Source of the DNA: Gemmatimonadota bacterium
Lineage (GTDB): Bacteria; Gemmatimonadota; Gemmatimonadetes; Gemmatimonadales; Gemmatimonadaceae
Assembly: GCA_016719105.1 (NCBI GenBank)
Contig: JADKAQ010000014.1
Span: forward strand, 261,004 to 325,003
DNA: 64,000 nt
Reading direction: 5' to 3'
Part shown: positions 58,609-64,000 of the stretch, piece by piece
Numbering within the stretch: position 1 is the stretch's first letter
Layout of the letters: the number at the start of each line of letters is the position of its first letter
Made by a program: the position numbers and the translations under genes
Notes under the pieces: model-generated
The model's input: only the letters and a program-made list of their open reading frames with translations
The model's database searches: none
Told to the model about the DNA's origin: nothing

Positions 58609-59516
58609 TCCGGCACGTCGGCGCCGGGATTGTTCGTCAGCCGCATTGCTCCCGACCCGTCGGCATTCATCACGTAGATCTCGTCGTTGCCGTCGCGATC
58701 GGTGGCAAAGGCGATCTGGCGGCCATCGGGCGACCAGACCGGATAGCGATCGCTGGACGCGTGCGTGGTCAGGAGGCGCAACCCGGTGCCGTCGGCATTG
58801 ACGATGTAGATGCCGGCGGTGCGATCGCGATAGGCGTGAAAGGCCAGGCGCGACCCATCGGGTGACCAAGCCACCCTCGGCCCTTTCTCCGTCCCGTCCG
58901 AGGTCAGTCGGAGTGCCTCGCTGCCGTCGGCCCTCATGATGAAGAGCTCGCGCGCGACGCCGCGTGCCGAGAAGAAGGCGATGTGCGCTCCATCCGGCGA
59001 CCAGGCCCCACCGACGTCGTCACCCAGGTTGAAGGTGAGGCGCGTCTGCCCCGTCCCGTCGGCGCGCATCACGTACAGCTCGAAGTTGCCGTCCCGCGAC
59101 GAGGTGAAGAGGACCTTCGAGCCGTCGGGCGACCAGCGCGGGAAGCCGTTGGCCCCGCCAGCGTTGGTCAGCTGCAACGCCGGACGTCCATTGGTCGCGG
59201 TGACAAACACCTGGTACGTCCCGGTGCGGTTCGACATGAAGGCGATGTCGAAGCCGTCGGGGGAGTAGTCGCCGTGCTGGTTGACGGCGCTGCGCGCGGT
59301 GAGCGGACGGGCGCCGCTGCCATCGGCATGCATCACGTACAGGTCCGCCGCCCCGCCGCGGACCGACGAGAAGAGGATCTGGTTCCCCACGCGCGGTGCC
59401 GGCCCTCCGGACGAAAGGGCGTCGCCGCCGCACGCCGAGGCACACAGCACCAGGGCGAACGGAACCAGCGACACACGACGACCTGACGTTGCGCCTGAGG
59501 GGGTGACGCGCACCAC
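58593..59516 (-). CDS. TolB-like WD40 propeller lipoprotein
   Basis: A 307-residue protein. Start GTG 59516 (or the next GTG at 59513), with AGGATC just upstream; the long open frame before it lacks a signal. The lipobox is SACGG (Cys near 28). Six or more propeller repeats with the WSPDG core follow: RWSPDGSKVLF, AWSPDGAHIAF, AWSPDGSRLAF, VWSPDGRQIAF, each with a following D-x-Y-M/N-A-D-G-S/T repeat (VMHADGSG, VMRADGTG, VNADGTG). TolB-like propellers bind other envelope proteins. It lies convergent to the GNAT gene. Confidence 0.82.
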   Translation of the reverse strand: MVRVTPSGATSGRRVSLVPFALVLCASACGGDALSSGGPAPRVGNQILFSSVRGGAADLYVMHADGSGARPLTARSAVNQHGDYSPDGFDIAFMSNRTGTYQVFVTATNGRPALQLTNAGGANGFPRWSPDGSKVLFTSSRDGNFELYVMRADGTGQTRLTFNLGDDVGGAWSPDGAHIAFFSARGVARELFIMRADGSEALRLTSDGTEKGPRVAWSPDGSRLAFHAYRDRTAGIYIVNADGTGLRLLTTHASSDRYPVWSPDGRQIAFATDRDGNDEIYVMNADGSGAMRLTNNPGADVPDAWGR

Positions 59517-59707
59517 GGGATCCTGTGATTCGAGGGGGAGGAGCCACCCTCCCCTCCTGAGTTGACCGGGACGAGGCGGGCGCCGCCTACAATACTGCTG
59601 CCACTGGGCGTCGAGGAAGGCCGGGACGGCGGCCAATCCCGCTTTCCGCACCACGCCCCCCTCCCGATACCGACGAGGACCGTTCCGTCCCCGACGAGCG
59701 CGCCCCC

Positions 59708-60256
59708 TCAGACGTCCAGGTTCTCCTCGAGCAGCCGCTCCACGATGACGACGTCACGCCAGACGCCGTCGAGCTTCCCGTGACGCTCGTACACCCCGAC
59801 CTCGCGAAAGCCGTGGCGGGCGCACAGTGCCAGCGATGCGGCGTTCTCGGGAAAGGCGCGCGAGACGAGCTTGCTCAGGCCGGCCGCGGTGCAGGCGGAG
59901 ATGAAGGCCCCCATGAGGGCGTTGCCGACGCCGCGCCCGCGGGCCACCTCGGCCACATACACCGAGAACTCCGCGATGCTCGCGTAGCAGGGGCGCAGGC
60001 GATAGTCGCTGGCTCGTACCCACCCCAGCACCTCCTTCCCGGCGTACACGCTGTCGGCGTTAGGCGCCACCGCCACGAGGAACGGATGGCGCGCCGCGTT
60101 GGAGGCAGCGAACCACGACACCACGTCGTCGGCCGAACGTTCGGTCGTTTCGAAGGTCGCGCGGCGCCCGCGAATTCCTTCGTTGTAGATGGCAGCGACC
60201 TGAGCGGCGTCGCTGACGGTGGCCGGGCGGATCGTAATCGGGAGGCGTGGTGACAT
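59708..60256 (-). CDS. GNAT acetyltransferase, phosphinothricin/arsinothricin (ArsN1)-like
   Basis: A 182-residue protein from ATG 60256. It fits the ArsN1/phosphinothricin acetyltransferase plan: IRPATVSDAAQVAAIYNEGI at the start, ATFETTERS, RPCYASIAEFSVYV, ARGRGVGNALM (acetyl-CoA loop), SRAFPENAASLALCARHGF and the ending HGKLDGVWRDVVIVERLLE. These enzymes acetylate amino-acid-type herbicides or arsinothricin. No other ars gene is nearby. A CCTAACG word in the reverse strand codes in this gene. Acting on another small amine remains possible. Confidence 0.78.
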   Translation of the reverse strand: MSPRLPITIRPATVSDAAQVAAIYNEGIRGRRATFETTERSADDVVSWFAASNAARHPFLVAVAPNADSVYAGKEVLGWVRASDYRLRPCYASIAEFSVYVAEVARGRGVGNALMGAFISACTAAGLSKLVSRAFPENAASLALCARHGFREVGVYERHGKLDGVWRDVVIVERLLEENLDV

Positions 60257-60452
60257 ATGCTCGAGTGCGTTACCGACACTATCGGTCACATCACCCGTCT
60301 TGCGCCACCCCCAGGTCGCACGTCGAGCCGTCTCCCGCGCCGTCGCCGGCGCGCCGGCGCCCGTGCGCCGAGCCGGAGCCGTCGACCAGTCGTGAGAGGG
60401 CTTGTAGCTTGCCTCCGGTCCCCCGGCGATTCGCCCGTTCCGCGCCACGCCC

Positions 60453-61070
60453 ATGACCCTCCCCGCACGCGCCCTCCGTTCCGCCCACGTGCTCGTGGGC
60501 ATCCTGCTCGCCTGCACATCGCTGGGCGCGAGGACGGCGCGTGCACAGGTAGCACCAGCCGCGCACGGCACCAAGTCGGCCGCCGATGCCGACATTGCCT
60601 TCGTGCAGGGGATGATCGCGCACCACGCGCAGGCCGTGGAGATGTCGGCGCTCATCGCCGAGCGCACCACGCGCCCCGAGCTGCGGGCCCTTGGCGAACG
60701 CATCTCGGTCTCGCAGAAGGACGAGATCGCGATGATGCAGCAGTGGCTGCACGAACACGGCGCCGCCATCCCCGACTCCGCCGGAGGTCATGCGCAGCAC
60801 AGCGGGCACGGCGTGTTGATGCCGGGGATGCTCTCCGCCGAGGAGATGCAGGCGCTGGCCGCCTCGAGCGGCCCGGCCTTCGATCGCCTCTTCCTGGCGG
60901 GGATGATCAAGCACCACCAGGGGGCGCTGACGATGGTGGGGGAGTTGCTTCGCGTCCCGGGAGCAGCCCGCCAGCCGCAACTGTACGAGTTCGCCGCCGA
61001 CATCGACGCCGACCAGCGCGCCGAAATCGCGCGCATGCGCGCACTCCTGGCCCGACTCCCGGCACCATAG
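60453..61070 (+). CDS. exported DUF305 protein
   Basis: A 205-residue protein from ATG 60453 with a signal peptide ending near TARAQVA (residue 33). The DUF305 helical repeat occurs twice: DIAFVQGMIAHHAQAVEM (near 46-63) and RLFLAGMIKHHQGALTMV (near 145). His-Met pairs (HHAQAVEM, HHQGALTM) and GGHAQHSGHGVLMPGM between the repeats could bind copper or silver; that is an inference from residue content. DUF305 genes often sit near copper genes, but none is seen here. The convergent lactonase gene ends 72 bases away. Confidence 0.8.
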   Translation: MTLPARALRSAHVLVGILLACTSLGARTARAQVAPAAHGTKSAADADIAFVQGMIAHHAQAVEMSALIAERTTRPELRALGERISVSQKDEIAMMQQWLHEHGAAIPDSAGGHAQHSGHGVLMPGMLSAEEMQALAASSGPAFDRLFLAGMIKHHQGALTMVGELLRVPGAARQPQLYEFAADIDADQRAEIARMRALLARLPAP

Positions 61071-61142
61071 CGGCGCCCTCGCACCGCCCTGTCGACGCCG
61101 GCCGCGCCGAGCGCCCCCGCACGCGGTCGCCGCCCGTCCTTC

Positions 61143-62327
61143 CTACGCGCTGAACAGCAGGCAGACCGGAGCCGGCACGCTCGCCTCGGCGCCGGTGCGC
61201 GTCAGGTGCCCGGTCCTCGCGTCGATGGTGAACGAGGTGATCGAATCCGAGCGCTGGTGCGCGACCAGCAGGAGGTGGCCGGCAGGATCGATGGCGAAGT
61301 TGCGAGGCCAGTGGCCACCGGTGGCGACCGACTGCACGAGGGCGAGTCGCCCGGTGCCAGGAGCGACGGAAAACACGGCGATGGTGTTGTCGCCGCGATT
61401 GGAGAGATAGACGAATCGCCCCGTTGGGTGCACGTGCAGGTCGGCCGGGAAGTTGTCCCCTGCGGCCCCCGCCGGTCGTGTCGACAGCACCTGTTGCAGC
61501 ACCAGGCTCCCCGAGGCGCTCCCATACCGGAACGCCGCCAGCGTCGAGTCGAGTTCGTTGGCGACGTACACCGTGCCTCCGTCAGGCGCAAAGGCCAGGT
61601 GGCGCGGGCCGGCACCCGGGGGGAGCGCGACCTCCGGCTGACGCGCCGGGGTCAGCGTGCCGCGCGTGGCGTCGTAGCGATAGACGCGAATGCGATCGAT
61701 CCCGAGGTCAGCCGACAGCGCGAACCGGTTCGCCTTGTCCAGGAGGATGCAATGCGCGTGCGGCCCCGCCTGTCGTGCGCGGTTTGGCCCCTTCCCGACG
61801 TGTTGCACCTGTGCGGTCGCCTCACCCGGCCCGCGCGCCCCCAGCGGAAAGACGGCGACATTCCCTCCGACGTAGTTCGCCACCAGCGCATGCGCCCCCG
61901 TGGCATCAATCGAGGCATAGCACGGCGCACCCCCCAGCGAGGCACGCTCACCGATCCTCGTGAGGGCGCCAGTGCCTACGTCGCGTGCGAAGGTCGTCAG
62001 CGCCCCCGATGGCTTGTCGTCGTACGACGCCAACTCGTTCACCGCCACCAACGTGCGACGATCGGGCGTCAGCGCCAGGAAGGAGGGATCCCGCGTCTCG
62101 GCCGCGAGCGTCGCCGCGCGAAAGGCGCCGGTGGCTCGCTCGACCTCCATGCGATAGATGCCGCGGCTCACGCCATTCGCCGTGTAGGTCCCGACGTAGA
62201 GCTCCCAGACATCGGTCTGGGGGTGCGCCGCACCCAGCAGTTCCGGATGCCATGCCGCCATACCGAGTGCGGCGACCGCCCCCGCACCAAGGAAGTCGCG
62301 ACGCGAGTACCGCACGTGGCGGCTCAC
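61143..62327 (-). CDS. Tat-exported lactonase-type beta-propeller (YbhE/Pgl-like)
   Basis: A 394-residue protein. GTG 62327 gives a Tat signal (YSRRDFLGAGAV, twin Arg at about residues 8-9) with GGGGG upstream; the frame is open further but runs into a tandem repeat. The propeller has the YbhE/6-phosphogluconolactonase-like pattern: ELYVGTYTA (near 45), SFLALTPDRRTLVAVNEL, PHAHCILLDKANRFALSADLG, GPRHLAFAPDGGTVYVANEL, FPADLHVHPTGRFVYLSNRG and a FAIDPAGHLLLVAHQ block. The lactonase family fits this blade order; with Tat export it is more likely a periplasmic sugar-lactonase or binding propeller. Confidence 0.82.
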   Translation of the reverse strand: MSRHVRYSRRDFLGAGAVAALGMAAWHPELLGAAHPQTDVWELYVGTYTANGVSRGIYRMEVERATGAFRAATLAAETRDPSFLALTPDRRTLVAVNELASYDDKPSGALTTFARDVGTGALTRIGERASLGGAPCYASIDATGAHALVANYVGGNVAVFPLGARGPGEATAQVQHVGKGPNRARQAGPHAHCILLDKANRFALSADLGIDRIRVYRYDATRGTLTPARQPEVALPPGAGPRHLAFAPDGGTVYVANELDSTLAAFRYGSASGSLVLQQVLSTRPAGAAGDNFPADLHVHPTGRFVYLSNRGDNTIAVFSVAPGTGRLALVQSVATGGHWPRNFAIDPAGHLLLVAHQRSDSITSFTIDARTGHLTRTGAEASVPAPVCLLFSA

Positions 62328-62361
62328 GCGCACCCCCGTACGCACGTCCGGCGCTCCCCAT

Positions 62362-62424
62362 CGCACGACGTGCGCGTCCCAGCGCACGAGATGCGCGTCC
62401 CGGCACATGAGATGCGCCCCCGGG
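62362..62424. repeat. 21-bp direct repeat, three copies
   Basis: Units CGCACGACGTGCGCGTCCCA (62362 on), CGCACGAGATGCGCGTCCCG (62383 on) and CACATGAGATGCGCCCCCGG (62404 on) are spaced 21 bases apart. In the open frame upstream of the lactonase they would code a 7-residue repeat (RDAHLVR, WDAHVVR), but they are probably upstream of the gene. Role unknown; possibly a regulator-binding array or a decaying microsatellite. Confidence 0.5.
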
Positions 62425-62707
62425 CGTGCCCAACGCGGCCGGCCGCGGCAGACTGGCCGCTCGCCTGACCAGAGTGCGTGCGCGAACCAGGGGGACGACG
62501 GGAACGGGAACAGATCCTCGAGCGCATGACAGGGTACTCCATCTCGGTTGGCCGCCCCCAGGACCGGCATGGGGAAACGCGCGTCTCCTCCATGATCACG
62601 CCGCGCACTGCTCGGCGGAACCACTCGCCGCGTTGTGATCTGCCTTGCTACATGAACGCCTCTGGGGGCTGTAGCTTCCCCGCCTGTCTCGAACCCGCCA
62701 GCGCACC
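62425..62707. other. divergent intergenic region
   Basis: About 280 bases between the tandem repeat and the LVIVD gene. It must hold the promoter of the LVIVD gene and perhaps part of the lactonase leader. I see no gene, box or hairpin that I can name. Confidence 0.35.
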
Positions 62708-64000
62708 ATGATCTCGTCCCGACCTCTGTCTTCGTCCCTCATCGTCGGGGGACTCGCTGTCCTGCTCTTCGCCGCATCGGCCGGTGCCCAGGGCGACCCT
62801 CGTGTTGGACTCAAGGCCGGCGTCCAGGATGCCGGAGAGGCGCTGCGCCACATGGAACTCGTGGCCCATCGCCCCAAGGCGGACGGTTTCAGCAACGCGA
62901 GCGAGCCCGGCGACTTCGCCTTTGCCAACTCCGACCTGGCCTTCAACAGGAAGTACGTCTTCCAGGGCGGCTACCACGGCATCCAGGTGTGGGACATCGC
63001 CGACCCGCGCGCTCCGAAGATTCGCGCCACGCTCTCCTGCCCCGGCGGGCAGGGCGACGTCTCGGTCTACAGGAATCTCCTCTTCATGTCGGTCGAGCAG
63101 CCCAGCGCGCGCATCGACTGCGGAGCGCAGGCGGTGACCGATACCGTGAGCAGCGAGCGCTTCCTCGGCGTGCGCATCTTCGACATCACCAACATCGACG
63201 CGCCGCGACAGATCGCCGCCGTGCAGACGTGCCGCGGTTCGCACACGCACACGCTCCTCGTCGATCCGAAGGACAGCAAGAACGTCTACGTCTACGTGCA
63301 GGGGACGAGCCCGGTCCGCCACCCCGCGGAGCTCCCCGGCTGCTCCGGGCTCCCGCCGGAAAAGGACCCCAACAGCTCCTACTTCCGCATCGAGGTGATC
63401 CAGGTTCCCCTGGCATCGCCTAAAGATGCAAAGGTCGTGAACGCCCCGCGCATCTTTGCCGATGCCGCGGGGAACGTCGCCGGGCTGTGGAAGGGTGGGA
63501 CGCACGGCGAGGGGACGCAGGAGACGTCGACCACCGACCAGTGCCACGACATCACCACCTTTCCGGCCCTCGGCCTCGCCGCGGGCGCGTGCTCGGGGAA
63601 CGGGATCCTGCTCGACATTCGTAATCCGGCGGCGCCCAGGCGCATCGGCGAGGTGAGCGACCCCAACTTCGCCTACTGGCACTCGGCCACCTTCGGCAAC
63701 GATGGAAACCGCTTGCTCTTCACCGACGAGTGGGGCGGCGGTGTGGGGGCCCGCTGCCGCGCGACCGACAAGCCGACGTGGGGAGCCAACGCCACCTTCA
63801 CGCTGAGCAAGGATCGCAAGCTGCGCCCCGCCGGCTACTTCAAGCTCCCTGCCGTGCAGGAAGCCACCGAGAACTGCGTGGCGCACAACGGGTCGCTCGT
63901 CCCGGTCCCGGGACGCGACATCATGGTGCAGGCGTGGTACCAGGGGGGAATATCGGTGCTCGACTTCACCAACCCGCACAACCCCTCGGAGATCGCCTTC
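62708..64000 (+). CDS. LVIVD-repeat exported protein, 5' part (3' end outside window)
   Basis: ATG 62708 opens a 431-codon fragment that reaches the window end in frame. The signal peptide ends near SAGAQG (residue 28). Beta-propeller LVIVD repeats follow: HGIQVWDIADPRAP, LGVRIFDITNIDAP, GILLDIRNPAAP, GISVLDFTNPHNP. Several cysteines (LSCPGG, IDCGA, VQTCRGS, ENCVAHN) suggest disulfides. The last 38 codons match the first 38 of the gene at the left edge of the window (27 identical). The copy at the left edge adds a helical tail beyond the propeller, so this gene may do so as well. Surface protein of unknown ligand. Confidence 0.85.
   Translation, partial: MISSRPLSSSLIVGGLAVLLFAASAGAQGDPRVGLKAGVQDAGEALRHMELVAHRPKADGFSNASEPGDFAFANSDLAFNRKYVFQGGYHGIQVWDIADPRAPKIRATLSCPGGQGDVSVYRNLLFMSVEQPSARIDCGAQAVTDTVSSERFLGVRIFDITNIDAPRQIAAVQTCRGSHTHTLLVDPKDSKNVYVYVQGTSPVRHPAELPGCSGLPPEKDPNSSYFRIEVIQVPLASPKDAKVVNAPRIFADAAGNVAGLWKGGTHGEGTQETSTTDQCHDITTFPALGLAAGACSGNGILLDIRNPAAPRRIGEVSDPNFAYWHSATFGNDGNRLLFTDEWGGGVGARCRATDKPTWGANATFTLSKDRKLRPAGYFKLPAVQEATENCVAHNGSLVPVPGRDIMVQAWYQGGISVLDFTNPHNPSEIAF

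Noticed and set aside
62648..63979. 443-residue minus-strand frame over the LVIVD gene
   Set aside because: The plus strand carries a clear signal peptide and propeller repeats; the minus frame has none and is a mirror of codon bias.
1..64000. Window as one closed circle joining the last gene to the first
   Set aside because: The two edge genes both contain the same 38-codon stretch with 11 differences, so they are paralogs and not two ends of one gene.

Overview
The window is high-GC DNA (about two-thirds G+C by eye) that is densely coded on both strands. Secreted proteins, lipoproteins, Tat-exported enzymes, an OmpA-type protein and a surface-domain/beta-barrel protein point to a diderm bacterium. 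The gene families present (LVIVD-repeat proteins, DUF5916, DUF885, S9 peptidases with signal peptides, DUF305, serine/threonine kinases with TPRs next to ECF sigma factors, collagen-like proteins) suggest a soil- or water-living Gemmatimonadota-like organism. That assignment is an inference from gene content; no rRNA or marker gene is present. No tRNA, rRNA, CRISPR array, insertion sequence or prophage was seen.

Layout. 1-1553: the 3' part of an LVIVD-repeat gene and an exported alpha/beta hydrolase broken by a one-base frameshift. 1793-5121: a stretch of short same-strand genes (a lipoprotein, a small membrane protein, an AAC(3)-I-like aminoglycoside acetyltransferase with an internal stop, a DUF1801 protein) separated by attC-like folded recombination sites. 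This looks like a decayed integron cassette array without an integrase (CALIN type) and is the most unusual part of the window. 5525-7300: two CPBP-type membrane protease genes. 7445-14207: a tightly coupled liv-type ABC uptake operon (livF, livG, acyl-CoA synthetase, livH, livM, livK), which probably imports a carboxylic acid and activates it to a CoA ester. 14229-33116: mostly exported hydrolases and propellers (S9 peptidase, lipase, beta-lactamase-like hydrolase, amidohydrolases, threonine-aldolase-like enzyme, DUF5916 protein, hydantoinase-like enzyme), plus an AAC(2')-I-like acetyltransferase and an ankyrin protein.

33176-40381: cell-wall genes on the minus strand. A PBP4-type carboxypeptidase is followed by a coupled set, vanY-like peptidase, mpaA, spmA-spmB fusion and mpl, that fits murein peptide recycling. 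40776-49015: a signalling and surface block with a TPR-tailed Ser/Thr kinase (frameshifted in the activation segment), a divergent OmpA protein, an ECF sigma factor preceded by a perfect 10-bp inverted repeat, and three collagen-like exported proteins sharing one N-terminal and one C-terminal domain. 49040-64000: more exported hydrolases and peptidases, three acetyltransferase or propeller genes, a DUF305 protein, a Tat-exported lactonase-like propeller, and the 5' part of a second LVIVD-repeat gene, a paralog of the gene at the left edge.

A genome-style signal runs through the whole window: the heptamer CGTTAGG/CCTAACG occurs about 37 times on both strands, in coding and non-coding DNA, several-fold above a composition estimate. 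Two probable one-base insertions (C runs at 758-760 and 42430-42433) may be sequencing errors and should be kept in mind when reading the broken genes.
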